Positions 8,447-16,856 are shown, counted from the first letter of the stretch. The stretch: 64,000 nt of DNA from Pseudomonadota bacterium (GCA_963204835.1 CAUJHJ010000028.1:39544-103543); one strand, 5' to 3'. Notes: generated by a model from the letters alone, not told the origin. Made by a program: numbers and translations.

Positions 8447-9103
8447 CTAAATCGCCTCGTGGCGCATCGGGTTGAAATAGTGGCGGCCGCGCCGCGTGCG
8501 CAGAGCCGCGGCGTACAGCTCCTCGAAATCCGCGGTGTTGAACACCGGGTCGATCGAGGCGGCATTGACGATCAGCAGCGGCGCGTCGGCATAGGCGTGG
8601 AAGAAGCGCGCGTACGCCTCGTTCAGCCGCTCGAGGTAGGCGCGCTCGATCAGCTGCTCGTGCACGATGCGTCGCTTGGCGATGCGCTCCAGCAGCACGT
8701 CGACCGGGGCCTGCAGGTAGATCACGAGGTCGGGCCTGGGCGGGTCGATCGCGAGGCGCGCGTGGATCTGCTCATAGAGGTCGATCTCGGCGGGATCGAG
8801 CGTGAGCTGCGCGAACAGCCGGTCCTTCTCGAGCAGGTAATCCGCGACGCGCGCCGGGGCGAACAGGTCCTGCTGGTTCATCGCCGCCTGCTGCTGCGCG
8901 CGCTGGAAGAGGAAGTGCAGCTGCGCCGGGAGCGCACCGGCGCTCGGGTTGCGATAGAAGCGTTCGAGGAACGGGTTTTCCTCCGCGCGCTCGAGTACGA
9001 GCGCGGCGTCCATCCGGTCTGCGATGCGCCGCGCGAGGCTCGTCTTGCCGACGCCGATCGGGCCCTCGACGACCACGTAGCGCGGCGCGGCAGGGGCGGT
9101 CAT
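8447..9103 (-). CDS. Deoxynucleoside kinase (dNK family)
   Basis: A salvage kinase that phosphorylates deoxynucleosides at the 5' position. The 218-aa protein begins with the P-loop EGPIGVGKTS (residues 14-23), then the ERAEENPFL segment, the Gln-rich substrate region LHFLFQRAQQQ, KDRLFAQLTLD and the LID arginines in RIAKRRIVHE. These are the marks of the deoxyadenosine/deoxyguanosine/deoxycytidine kinase family; which base it prefers cannot be read from the sequence. Its ATG overlaps the folK TGA (bases 9100-9103), so it is translationally coupled to folK. Such a kinase between folK and panB is found in several gammaproteobacteria. Confidence 0.9.
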   Translation of the reverse strand: MTAPAAPRYVVVEGPIGVGKTSLARRIADRMDAALVLERAEENPFLERFYRNPSAGALPAQLHFLFQRAQQQAAMNQQDLFAPARVADYLLEKDRLFAQLTLDPAEIDLYEQIHARLAIDPPRPDLVIYLQAPVDVLLERIAKRRIVHEQLIERAYLERLNEAYARFFHAYADAPLLIVNAASIDPVFNTADFEELYAAALRTRRGRHYFNPMRHEAI

Positions 9104-9591
9104 GGCAGGCGCACGATGCCGTCATCTGCCACGCGCCGGCGCAGTTCCGCCACCACGCCGACGCCGGGAACCGCGAGGCCCGGCGCCACGTCCGCGAGCG
9201 GCAGCAGCACGAACGCGCGCTCCGCGATGCCCGGGTGCGGCAGCGTGAGCACTTCGTCAGCGATGCGCTCGGCGCCGAGCGCCAGCAGGTCGAGGTCGAT
9301 CGCGCGCGGTCCCCAGCGCTCGCGCGCAGGCTCACGGCCGAGCGCGTGCTCGATCGCCCGCAACTCGGCGAGCAGCGCATGCGCATCGAGGGTGGTGAGG
9401 AAGGCCGCGACGCTGTTCACGAAATCGGGCTGCGCAACCGGGCCGAAAGGCGGGGTACGGTAGAGCGGCGCGCGCAGCAGGTTGCGCGTCGAAGGCCATG
9501 CCGCAATCCGGTCGATCGCCGATGTGACGAGCGCCCTCGAATCGCCGAGGTTGCTGCCCACCCCGACGTACGCCGGCCGCCATGACGTCAT
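9100..9591 (-). CDS. folK: 6-hydroxymethyl-7,8-dihydropterin pyrophosphokinase FolK
   Basis: FolK transfers pyrophosphate from ATP to 6-hydroxymethyl-dihydropterin, the step before dihydropteroate synthase in folate synthesis. The 163-aa protein has the family signature in order: VGVGSNLGDSRALV at the N-terminus, the pterin-binding loop FGPVAQPDFVN, and ERWGPRAIDLDLL with the catalytic Arg and two metal-binding Asp, then LPHPGIAERAFVL. The ATG at 9591 overlaps the pcnB TGA by the ATGA arrangement, confirming both the start and the operon pcnB-folK-dNK-panB-panC. Confidence 0.96.
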   Translation of the reverse strand: MTSWRPAYVGVGSNLGDSRALVTSAIDRIAAWPSTRNLLRAPLYRTPPFGPVAQPDFVNSVAAFLTTLDAHALLAELRAIEHALGREPARERWGPRAIDLDLLALGAERIADEVLTLPHPGIAERAFVLLPLADVAPGLAVPGVGVVAELRRRVADDGIVRLP

Positions 9592-11012
9592 GCGGCGGGC
9601 TTGGCGCCCCCGCGCCGCCGCCGGCGGCGCGGACCGCGCGACGCCCCGGCCGAGCGCGCGCCCCCCGACAGCCCGTCGGCCATGCCGCCGCGTTCCTCGG
9701 GCGCCGTCGCCTGCAGCTGCGTCCACCAGGCCGCCATTTCTGGCGAGGCAAGGCCCAGGTCGGCGCGCAGGCGCAACAGGTCGTAGGCCGCGCGGAAACG
9801 CGGATGCTCGAGCAGGCGCAGCGCACGGCGCCCGCGCGGCTGCTCGAGCCGCGGCTGCAGCGCGAACATCTCCCGCACGCCGAGCGAGAAGCGGCGCGGC
9901 AGCGCGACGCGGGCCGACAGGTCGCGCACCGCGATATCGCAGGCGTCGAGGATGGCGCCCGCCTCGTGCCAGCGGTTCGGCGGCAGCGTCTCGATCGCCT
10001 GCGCGATCGGGCCGTAGAGAAGCAGCGCGAAGAGATAGGTGGGCGTCACCGACTTGCCTTCGCGCACGCGCGCGTCGGTGCTCTCGAGGCCGCGGACCAG
10101 CAGCGGCTCGACGAGGCTGTCCGGATGGCGTGCGAGGTACCCCGCCACGGTGGGCAGCAGCACCTCGAGCAGCCCGAGGCGGCGCAGGCTCGCAAGGCTC
10201 TTCGCGCCGTGGCCCGCGAGGAACAGCTTGAGCGTCTCGTCGAACAGGCGCGCGGGTGGCGCCGACGCGAGCAGGCCCGAGCATGCACGGATCGCGGCTT
10301 CCACGGGCGGGTCAAGCGTGAAATCGAGCTTCGCCGCGAAGCGCGCGGCACGCAGCATGCGCACCGGGTCTTCGCGGAAGCGCGTTTCCGGGTCGCCGAT
10401 CACGCGCAGGCGACGCGCGAGCACGTCCTCGAGCCCGCCGACATAGTCCCAGATCGAGAAGTCGGCGATGTTGTAATAGAGCGCGTTGGCGGTGAAGTCG
10501 CGCCGCCAGACATCGTCGTCGATGGAGCCGTAGGCGTTGTCGCGCAGGATCCGGCCGTGCTCGTCGAGCACGTGGGCGTCCTCGCCCTGGGTGTCGGCGA
10601 CGTCGGCATCGAACTCGTCGGGCTCGCTGATCTCGGGGCCCTCGCCCTCCTCGGGGTCGAGGTCGGCGAGCGGCTCGTCGGCCTGCGCCGGGGCGCTCGC
10701 TGCGCGAAAGGTCGCGACCTCGATGATCTCGGAACCGAAAAAGACGTGCGCCAGCCGGAAGCGCCGGCCGATCAGGCGGCAATTGCGAAAGAGCCGCTTG
10801 ACCTCCTCGGGCAGGGCGTTGGTGGCGACGTCGAAATCCTTCGGCGTGAGCCCGATCAGCAGGTCGCGCACGCAGCCGCCGACCAGGAAGCCCTGGTAGC
10901 CGGCATCCTTGAGGCGATAAAGGACGCGCAGGGCGTTGGGGGACACCTGCGACCGGGAAACGGTGTGCTGATCGCGGGGCACGACGCGGGCAAGGGGCGC
11001 CGGGAAGTCCAC
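9588..11012 (-). CDS. pcnB: Poly(A) polymerase I PcnB
   Basis: PcnB adds 3' poly(A) tails that mark RNAs for decay. The nucleotidyltransferase core is clear: GGCVRDLLIGLTPKDFDVATNA, FRNCRLIGRRFRLAHV and RDFTANALYYN, followed by the Arg-rich C-terminus RGPRRRRRRGG. There is no in-frame ATG near the expected N-terminus; GTG at 11012 (474 aa) or TTG at 11033 (481 aa) are the candidates. Relative to E. coli PcnB there is an extra acidic segment of about 30 residues, rich in Asp/Glu, between ATFRA and ILRDNAYGS (bases ~10556-10705). The longer open frame reported through the tRNA gene is an artefact. A TATAAC lies 16 bp before the TTG. Confidence 0.93.
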   Translation of the reverse strand: MDFPAPLARVVPRDQHTVSRSQVSPNALRVLYRLKDAGYQGFLVGGCVRDLLIGLTPKDFDVATNALPEEVKRLFRNCRLIGRRFRLAHVFFGSEIIEVATFRAASAPAQADEPLADLDPEEGEGPEISEPDEFDADVADTQGEDAHVLDEHGRILRDNAYGSIDDDVWRRDFTANALYYNIADFSIWDYVGGLEDVLARRLRVIGDPETRFREDPVRMLRAARFAAKLDFTLDPPVEAAIRACSGLLASAPPARLFDETLKLFLAGHGAKSLASLRRLGLLEVLLPTVAGYLARHPDSLVEPLLVRGLESTDARVREGKSVTPTYLFALLLYGPIAQAIETLPPNRWHEAGAILDACDIAVRDLSARVALPRRFSLGVREMFALQPRLEQPRGRRALRLLEHPRFRAAYDLLRLRADLGLASPEMAAWWTQLQATAPEERGGMADGLSGGARSAGASRGPRRRRRRGGAKPAA

Positions 11013-11049
11013 GGGCGCGGCGGGGGAAGTCAAAGCTGGTACATTCCGC

Positions 11050-11077
11050 TTGTTATAGGGGGCGAGCTTTCTATAAT
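11050..11077 (+). promoter_or_regulatory. Sigma-70 promoter of tRNA-Glu
   Basis: TTGTTA (11050-11055) and a perfect TATAAT (11072-11077) are separated by 16 bp and followed by a GC-rich discriminator (CCGCGCCC), as in stable-RNA promoters under stringent control. The predicted start is near 11084, 25 bases before the mature tRNA 5' end. The region also contains the upstream end of the divergent pcnB gene, so the two transcripts start back to back. Confidence 0.75.
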
Positions 11078-11108
11078 ACCGCGCCCTCCGGCCCAGCTGC
11101 CGCACGAC

Positions 11109-11184
11109 GCTCCCTTCGTCTAGAGGCCCAGGACATAGCCCTCTCAAGGCTGTAACACCGGTTCGAATCCGGTAGGGAGCGCCA
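11109..11184 (+). tRNA. tRNA-Glu (anticodon CTC)
   Basis: A complete 76-base cloverleaf: acceptor GCTCCCT pairs with AGGGAGC, the T arm is CCGGTTCGAATCCGG, and the CCA end is encoded. The anticodon loop CTCTCAA (11141-11147) gives CTC at 11143-11145, reading GAG. The D-arm sequence CGTCTAGAGGCC and the overall pattern match bacterial tRNA-Glu. Many bacteria manage with only the TTC isoacceptor; a dedicated CTC tRNA fits the strong preference for GAG in this GC-rich genome. Confidence 0.95.
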
Positions 11185-11277
11185 TAAATCAATGACTTGA
11201 AGGCAGCAGAGCCGCCGGCGGGCGACTCTGTGCACCGCATCGCAGGCCCCGCGGCCTCCTCCCGCTACAGTCCGCGG

Positions 11278-11973
11278 ATGCCTCCCGCAAGAACGAATCC
11301 CGGCCCGCCGCGCGATGGCGGACAGCTCCAGCTGCTCATCACCCGCTGGCAACAGAGCCTCGAGCTGCACGCCCGCTACGCCGCGCTCGACGATGCTCAC
11401 TACCAGCATGTGCAGCCCTGGCCGAAGCACGAGCGGCCCGCCCGCTGGATCATCGACCTCGCGCGCGAGCGCGCGGCCTCGCTGTCGCGCATCGTCGAGC
11501 AGCGCGCCGCCGAGGGCGATCGAGCCTTCCTCGAGGCCCTCGAAGTCATGGGCTTCCTCGCGAACCTCGCGGGCCTGCAGGGCAATGAACGCTTTATCCC
11601 GCTGGCGACCGTGGAAAACGAGCGTCGTGACGTGCTGACCGCACGCACGCGCCGTCCCAAGCGCCCCGAGGAGAAGCGCACGGACGAGGCGACGCGGGAA
11701 ATGCCGCGCCCCGCCGTGCGCGGTGCACCCGCGGCGGTGCGGACTGCGACACCGCGCCCGCATGCTGCCGCCACCCGCCGCCCGAGCCAGGACGAGATCG
11801 ATGCGCGCATCGTGGACGATGCCATCCGCTTCCTCGGCTGGGGACGGCAGTGGCACGAACTCGGCGACCTGATCGCGCGCCTCGCCGAGCGCCCGCCCGC
11901 GCCCGAAGTGCGCCGCATCCTTCGCGAACACCGCGCCCGCATCGAACGCAAGGCGGGCGTGACGACCGCCTGA
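11278..11973 (+). CDS. Protein of unknown function, helical with a basic, Pro/Arg-rich linker
   Basis: I do not recognise this family. With the ATG at 11278 it has 231 residues; a longer reading from 11197 would begin just after the tRNA and is less likely. The N-terminal ~115 residues are predicted helical (LITRWQQSLELHARYAALDD, EALEVMGFLANLAGLQ). Residues ~115-165 are a basic Arg/Pro/Ala-rich linker and the last ~65 residues form a second helical segment (RIVDDAIRFLGWGRQWHEL...RRILREHRARIE). There is no signal peptide, membrane segment or catalytic motif. GC bias and a clean stop support coding. It stands alone between tRNA-Glu and the ABC transporter, ending 2 bp before a long hairpin. Confidence 0.65.
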   Translation: MPPARTNPGPPRDGGQLQLLITRWQQSLELHARYAALDDAHYQHVQPWPKHERPARWIIDLARERAASLSRIVEQRAAEGDRAFLEALEVMGFLANLAGLQGNERFIPLATVENERRDVLTARTRRPKRPEEKRTDEATREMPRPAVRGAPAAVRTATPRPHAAATRRPSQDEIDARIVDDAIRFLGWGRQWHELGDLIARLAERPPAPEVRRILREHRARIERKAGVTTA

Positions 11974-11974
11974 A

Positions 11975-12046
11975 TGGTGCCGGGTTTTCGGCTATTCGGT
12001 TATTGTGGCGCCCCGCAGTAACCGAATAACCGAAAGCCCGGCGCCA
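11975..12046. repeat. 28-bp imperfect palindrome (hairpin) with internal 8-bp direct repeats
   Basis: Bases 11975-12002 pair with 12019-12046 around a 16-base loop; the three non-Watson-Crick positions are all G-T wobbles. The right arm contains TAACCGAA twice in tandem (12019-12034), mirrored in the left arm. There is no run of T after the stem, so it is not a standard intrinsic terminator. It lies immediately after the stop of the unknown gene and 47 bp before the ABC transporter start. It may limit read-through, protect the upstream mRNA or be a protein-binding palindrome. Confidence 0.7.
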
Positions 12047-12093
12047 GGCGATCGCGGAACTTTTCCGCCGCTCGCGGGTTCAGACGAGTCCAT

Positions 12094-13017
12094 ATGATCA
12101 AGACCGAGCGACTGACCAAGCGCTACGACACGCTCACGGCCGTCGACGGCGTGAGTTTCGAGGCCCGCCCGGGCGAAGTGCTCGGCTTCCTCGGCCCAAA
12201 CGGCGCCGGCAAGACCACGACGATGCGCATGATCGCGGGCTTCATCGCGCCCACCGAGGGCCGCGCGAGCATCTGCGGCCACGACGTCGAGCGCGAGCCG
12301 CTCGCCGCGAGGGCGCAACTCGGCTACCTGCCGGAGGGCGCGCCGAGCTACGGCGAAATGAGCGTGCGCGGTTTCCTCGACTTCATCGCCGACCTGCGCG
12401 GCCTCGCCGGCGCCACGCGCCGCAACCGGCTCGACCAGGTAACCGAGCGCCTCGCCCTCGGCGGCGTGGCGGCGCAGACCATCGACACGCTGTCGAAGGG
12501 CTTCCGCCGCCGCGTCGGCATCGCGCAGGCGATCCTGCACGACCCGCCTGTCCTGGTCCTCGACGAGCCCACCGACGGCCTCGACCCGAACCAGAAGCAC
12601 GAAGTGCGCACCCTGATCAACGAGATGGCGGCGCAGAAGACCATCGTCGTCTCGACCCACATCCTCGAGGAGGTGGAGGCAGTGTGCACGCGCGCCATCA
12701 TCATCGCGCACGGCCGCATCGTCGCCGACGATACGCCGCAGGGCCTCGCCGCCCGTTCGCGCTACCACAATGCGGTCTCGCTGCGCCTCGAACGGCCGGC
12801 GCAACTCGCCGCGGCGCGCACGGCGCTCTCGGCCCTGCCGCAGGTCGCCAGCATCGAAGTCGACGAGCCAACCCTGCGCCTCACCGCCCTGCCACGCGAT
12901 GGCGCGCCGCTGCTCGCCGAGGTCAATGCCATCGCCGCACGCGAGAGCCTGGCGCTGCGCACCCTCGAACTCGAACCGGGCCGCCTCGATGAGGTCTTCC
13001 GCGGCATCACGACCTGA
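12094..13017 (+). CDS. ABC transporter ATP-binding protein, GldA-like
   Basis: The ATPase of a four-gene ABC system. The 307-aa protein has Walker A GPNGAGKTTT (residues 34-43), signature LSKGFRRRVGIAQ, Walker B VLVLDEPTDGLD and the H-loop STHILEEVE, followed by a ~70-residue C-terminal extension typical of the GldA/CcmA-like exporter class. The next genes encode a GldF-like permease, a GldG-like auxiliary protein and a DUF4340 protein. In Bacteroidetes GldAFG is needed for gliding; in gammaproteobacteria the substrate is unknown and I infer none. It starts 47 bp after the palindrome at 11975-12046. Confidence 0.92.
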   Translation: MIKTERLTKRYDTLTAVDGVSFEARPGEVLGFLGPNGAGKTTTMRMIAGFIAPTEGRASICGHDVEREPLAARAQLGYLPEGAPSYGEMSVRGFLDFIADLRGLAGATRRNRLDQVTERLALGGVAAQTIDTLSKGFRRRVGIAQAILHDPPVLVLDEPTDGLDPNQKHEVRTLINEMAAQKTIVVSTHILEEVEAVCTRAIIIAHGRIVADDTPQGLAARSRYHNAVSLRLERPAQLAAARTALSALPQVASIEVDEPTLRLTALPRDGAPLLAEVNAIAARESLALRTLELEPGRLDEVFRGITT

Positions 13018-13037
13018 CGAACGAAGGGGATCAAGGG

Positions 13038-13772
13038 GTGAGTCACATCGTCACGATCGCGAAGCGCGAGCTGGCCGGGTATTTCGCCACGCCGGTCGCC
13101 TATGTCTTCATCGTCATCTTCCTGCTGCTCGCGTCCGCCTTCACGTTCTATCTCGGCGGCTTGTACGAACGCGGCCAGGCGGACCTCGCGCCGTTCTTCA
13201 CCTTCCATCCCTGGCTCTACCTGTTCCTGATCCCGGCCATCTCGATGCGCCTGTGGGCCGAGGAGCGCAAGTCGGGCAGCGTCGAACTGCTGCTGACCCA
13301 GCCGGTGACGCTGTGGCAGGCCGTGCTCGGCAAGTTCCTCGCGGCCTGGGCCTTCACCGCGCTCGCGCTCGCCCTCACCTTTCCCATCTGGATCACCGTC
13401 AACTACCTCGGCTCGCCCGACAACGGCGTGATCCTCGCGGCCTACATCGGCAGCCTGCTGATGGCGGGCGGCTTCCTCGCGATCGGCTCGTGCATGTCGG
13501 CGCTCACGCGCAACCAGGTGGTCGCCTTCATCCTCGCGGTCGTTGTGTGCTTCGCCTTCCTGCTGGCGGGCTTCCCGCTCGTGCTCGACGCCTTCCGCGC
13601 CTGGGCGCCGCAGGTGCTCATCGACGCGATCGCCTCGCTCTCCTTCCTCACCCATTTCGAATCCATCTCGAAAGGCGTGCTCGACGTGCGCGACCTGCTC
13701 TATTTCGCCCTCACGATGGCGTTTTTCCTGATCGCGACCGCGATCATCCTCGACGTGCGCAAGGCGGAGTGA
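13038..13772 (+). CDS. ABC transporter permease, GldF-like
   Basis: Membrane subunit of the ABC system. It has 244 aa and about six hydrophobic segments, beginning with the usual SHIVTIAKRELAGYFATPVAYVFIVIFLLL-type N-terminus (seen here as a short cytoplasmic segment and first helix) and the ERKSGSVELLLTQPV coupling region between helices 2 and 3, which is characteristic of ABC-2 permeases. The start is a GTG at 13038 with AGGGGA 8 bp upstream, 20 bp after the ATPase stop. Confidence 0.9.
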   Translation: MSHIVTIAKRELAGYFATPVAYVFIVIFLLLASAFTFYLGGLYERGQADLAPFFTFHPWLYLFLIPAISMRLWAEERKSGSVELLLTQPVTLWQAVLGKFLAAWAFTALALALTFPIWITVNYLGSPDNGVILAAYIGSLLMAGGFLAIGSCMSALTRNQVVAFILAVVVCFAFLLAGFPLVLDAFRAWAPQVLIDAIASLSFLTHFESISKGVLDVRDLLYFALTMAFFLIATAIILDVRKAE

Positions 13773-13779
13773 GCCGGCC

Positions 13780-15660
13780 ATGAAGCAACGCATCCTGCTC
13801 GGCCGCGGCGCCCTGCTCGCCCTCGCGGTGCTGTTCATCGGCGTGACGGTGCTGTCGACCTGGCTGCTGCGCGGCTGGCGGATCGATCTCACGGAGAACC
13901 ATCTCTATACGATCGCGCCGGGCACGCAGCGGATCGTCACGGGCCTCAAGGAACCGGTGAACCTCTATTTCTACTGGAGCGGCCGGACGGCGAACGAGTA
14001 CCCCGCCCTCAAGACCTACGGCACCCGCGTGCAGGAGTTCCTGCAGGAGCTCGCCACGCGCAGCCAGGGCAAGCTGCGCCTCTCGGTCATCGATCCCGAG
14101 CCGTTCTCCGAGGACGAGGATCGCGCAGCCGAGCGCGGCGTGCGCGGCGTGCCGATCGGGGCCAACGGCGAGACCTTCTATTTCGGGCTCGCGGGCACCA
14201 ATTCGACCGACGGGCACGAGGCGATCGCCTTTTTCGACCCCGCCAAGGAGGAGTTCCTCGAGTACGACGTCGCGAAGCTCATCTACCAGCTCGGTCGCGC
14301 GAAGAAGCCGGTGGTGGGCTGGCTGTCGAGCCTGCCGATGAACGGCGGATTCGACCCCGCGACCGGCCAGCCGCGTGAACCCTGGTACGTGCTTGCGCAA
14401 GCCGAGCAGCTCTTCACCGTCAAGGAACTCACGCCCGCCCTCACGCGGGTCGACCCCGACGTCGATGTCCTCGTGCTGGTGCACCCGAAGTCGCTGCCGG
14501 AGCCGGCGCAGCAGGCGATCGATCAGTTCGCGCTGCGCGGCGGCCGCCTGCTCGTGTTCGTCGACCCGCTCGCCGAGCAGGACCCGGGCGCAGGCAATCC
14601 CGACATGCCCTTCGGCGCAGCGGGCGCCGACCGCAGTTCGCAGCTCGGCGCCCTGCTCGGCGCCTGGGGCGTCGAATTCAGGCCCCGCGAGGTCGTCGGC
14701 GACCTGAGCTACGGCATGGCGGTGGCGATGCGCGCGGGCGACGCGCCGACGCGCCACATCGCGATCCTCGGCCTCGACGCGACCAGCCTCGATGCCAAGG
14801 ACGTGGTCACGAGCGGCCTCGGCAACATCAACCTCGCGACCGCCGGCCACCTCGCGCACCTGAAGGGCGCCACGACGACCTTCACGCCGCTGCTGCAGTC
14901 GAGCAAGCTCGCGGGCGTCCTGCCAATCGAGCGCTTCGCGATGCTGATGGATCCCGCTACGCTGCAGGATGGCTTCAAGCCGACGGGCGAGCGCTACACG
15001 CTCGCGGCGCGAATCACCGGCAACGTCAAGAGCGCCTTCCCGAACGGGCCGGGGCCGCTCAAGGCGTCCGCCAGGCCGCTCAACCTGATCGTGGTCGCCG
15101 ACAGCGACCTGCTGTCCGACTACCTGTGGCTGCGTGACGCGCCGGCGTCGTTCTTCGGGCCGCGCGCCAAGCAGGCATGGGCGCACAACGGGGATTTCGT
15201 CTGGAATGCGCTCGACAACCTGGCGGGCAGCAACGACCTGATCAGCGTTCGCGGGCGCGCGAGCTTCGCCCGGCCGTTCGAGCGCGTCGAGGCGCTGCGG
15301 CGCGACGCCGAAGGCCGCCTGCGCGCGAAGGAACAGGAACTCGAGCAGCAGTTGTCCGCGACGGAAGACAAGCTCACGGCGCTGCAGTCGAAGCGGGCCG
15401 ACCAGTCGGGCCTCATCTTCACACCCGAGCAGGAGAAGGAAATCGAGCGCTTCGAGGCGGAGAAGCTGCGCATCCGCAAGGAGCTGCGCGACGTGCGCCT
15501 CGGCCTGAACCAGGACATCCGCCGCCTCGGCAGCGAGCTGAAGCTGCTGAACATCGTGGTGATGCCGGCGATCTTCGCGCTGCTCGCGCTCGCGGTGGCG
15601 GCCTGGCGCCGCAAGCGGCAGGCCGCGATCCTGCTCGTGCAGCGGACGCAGAAGCCGTGA
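13780..15660 (+). CDS. GldG-like ABC auxiliary protein (ABC_transp_aux)
   Basis: A 626-residue protein anchored at both ends: a transmembrane helix at about residues 10-30 and another near the C-terminus (about 590-610), with a large periplasmic domain between them. Just before the last helix lies a clear coiled coil (EGRLRAKEQELEQQLSATED... region, about 505-575). The N-terminal RIDLTENHLYTIAPGT motif and the fold resemble GldG and intraflagellar-transport-like domains found in this family. It follows the permease by 7 bp and its TGA overlaps the GTG of the DUF4340 gene, so all four genes form one operon. The exact role is unknown. Confidence 0.88.
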   Translation: MKQRILLGRGALLALAVLFIGVTVLSTWLLRGWRIDLTENHLYTIAPGTQRIVTGLKEPVNLYFYWSGRTANEYPALKTYGTRVQEFLQELATRSQGKLRLSVIDPEPFSEDEDRAAERGVRGVPIGANGETFYFGLAGTNSTDGHEAIAFFDPAKEEFLEYDVAKLIYQLGRAKKPVVGWLSSLPMNGGFDPATGQPREPWYVLAQAEQLFTVKELTPALTRVDPDVDVLVLVHPKSLPEPAQQAIDQFALRGGRLLVFVDPLAEQDPGAGNPDMPFGAAGADRSSQLGALLGAWGVEFRPREVVGDLSYGMAVAMRAGDAPTRHIAILGLDATSLDAKDVVTSGLGNINLATAGHLAHLKGATTTFTPLLQSSKLAGVLPIERFAMLMDPATLQDGFKPTGERYTLAARITGNVKSAFPNGPGPLKASARPLNLIVVADSDLLSDYLWLRDAPASFFGPRAKQAWAHNGDFVWNALDNLAGSNDLISVRGRASFARPFERVEALRRDAEGRLRAKEQELEQQLSATEDKLTALQSKRADQSGLIFTPEQEKEIERFEAEKLRIRKELRDVRLGLNQDIRRLGSELKLLNIVVMPAIFALLALAVAAWRRKRQAAILLVQRTQKP

Positions 15661-16634
15661 TCACCCCGCGCCGCCTCGCCGTCCTCGGCATCGCCGCCGT
15701 CATTGCGGTCGCGGCGGCGGGCTGGTTCGCCTCGCGCCGAACCGTACCGACGGACGCGCCGACCGGCAACCTCGTCCTGCCGGCCCTCAAGGCCCGGATC
15801 GACGCAGTCACGGCCGTGCGCCTCGCGGCGAAGGGTGCGAACGTCACACTCGAGCGTTCGGGCAAGGACTGGATCGTCAAGGAGCGCGACTACCCCGCCG
15901 ACACGGCGAAGCTGCGCAAGATCCTGCTCGGCCTCGCCGACCTCACGGTGACCGAGCAGAAGACGCGCGACCCCGCCAACTACGCACAGCTCGGCGTCGA
16001 GGACGCGGGCACTTCGGCCACGGGCATGGCCATCGAGGTCGACACGGCCGATCGCAAGTTCTCGCTGCTCGCGGGCAAGGCCGCGGGCGGCACGGGCAGC
16101 TTCGTACGCCTGCCGGGCGACGCGCAGGCCCTGCTCGCCTCGCCGCAGATTGCGGCCGACACCGATCCGAAACACTGGATCGATACGGCCCTGGCGGACC
16201 TGCCTGCCGACCGCGTGCAGGCGCTCGAGGTAACGCCCGCGACGGGCCCCGCGTGGCGGGCCACCCGCGACGCCGCCAAGGATCCCCTTGCGCTCGTGGC
16301 GCTGCCCAAGGGCAAGAAGCAGCGCGGAGCGGACGTCGTCACGCCTGTCGCCGCGTTGCTCGCCGGGCTGCACATGCAGGATGTCCGCGCCGCGCCTGCG
16401 GGGAACCCACCCCTGAAGCCCCGCGTTGTCGTGCGCAGTTTCGATGGCCTCGAGATCGACCTCACGGGACGCGAGGACGGCGACCTTCGCTACATCCGCG
16501 GCACCGCCCGCGCGACGGGCAACGCCGCCGCGAAGGAAGCCGCTGCGCTCGAGGGGAAGCTCAGGGGACGCGAGTTCGAGATCCCGCGGTACAAGTACGA
16601 CGCGCTCTTTCGGGCGTTGAGTGACTTCACTTGA
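15657..16634 (+). CDS. DUF4340 domain protein, partner of GldG-like ABC system
   Basis: A 325-aa protein that usually accompanies GldG-like proteins. It starts at the GTG overlapping the preceding TGA (GTGA, 15657-15660); no other start fits. The N-terminus is a single membrane anchor (RRLAVLGIAAVIAVAAAGWF), followed by repeated beta-rich DUF4340 modules, recognisable by NVTLERSGKDWIV and ARIDAVTAVRLA. The bulk should be periplasmic. Its function is unknown; operon position suggests it works with the GldG-like protein. Its stop is followed by the long non-coding repeat region and the convergent lptG gene. Confidence 0.88.
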   Translation: MITPRRLAVLGIAAVIAVAAAGWFASRRTVPTDAPTGNLVLPALKARIDAVTAVRLAAKGANVTLERSGKDWIVKERDYPADTAKLRKILLGLADLTVTEQKTRDPANYAQLGVEDAGTSATGMAIEVDTADRKFSLLAGKAAGGTGSFVRLPGDAQALLASPQIAADTDPKHWIDTALADLPADRVQALEVTPATGPAWRATRDAAKDPLALVALPKGKKQRGADVVTPVAALLAGLHMQDVRAAPAGNPPLKPRVVVRSFDGLEIDLTGREDGDLRYIRGTARATGNAAAKEAAALEGKLRGREFEIPRYKYDALFRALSDFT

Positions 16635-16665
16635 GAGAGCGGCGGGCTGTGTGATGCGGGTTGCG

Positions 16666-16856
16666 GGCCAGCGGCGCGGTGAATCATCCGCTCCCTCGCT
16701 ATCCGGGCGCGCCATCTCCGATGGCGTCCCCTCAGTACGGGGGCGCTCGGCGCACTGTGTCGTCAGGCGCTGAGATCTCGGCGTACGCCTCGCTCTGACC
16801 CCCGTTCCTCGGCGCCCTCCACGCTCGTCCGCGGATGACTCACCGCGCCGCTGGCC
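16666..16856. repeat. Palindromic repeat element, copy A (191 bp)
   Basis: The ends are 26-bp inverted repeats (16666-16691 against 16831-16856) with 25 of 26 positions paired. The interior is nearly the same as that of copy B (17173-17371) but in the opposite orientation; internal marks are the GCCATCTCCGATGGC hairpin and the GGCGTACGCC-like palindrome region. The outermost arms differ in sequence between the two copies but each copy stays self-complementary. There is no transposase, so this looks like a non-autonomous, structured element (MITE or REP/BIME-like) located between convergent genes. Confidence 0.85.

Noticed and set aside
9588..11240. pcnB starting at 11240
   Set aside because: That frame runs antisense through tRNA-Glu and its promoter; the PcnB family N-terminus begins near 11012.
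11975..12046. Rho-independent terminator
   Set aside because: The stem is long and strong but there is no U-tract on either strand; recorded as a palindrome of unknown role.
15120..16715. A minus-strand open frame that runs from the DUF4340 gene into repeat copy A
   Set aside because: It is antisense to the DUF4340/GldG genes and its N-terminus is only repeat sequence; the same repeat appears as apparent protein at copy B, showing it is not a coding signal.
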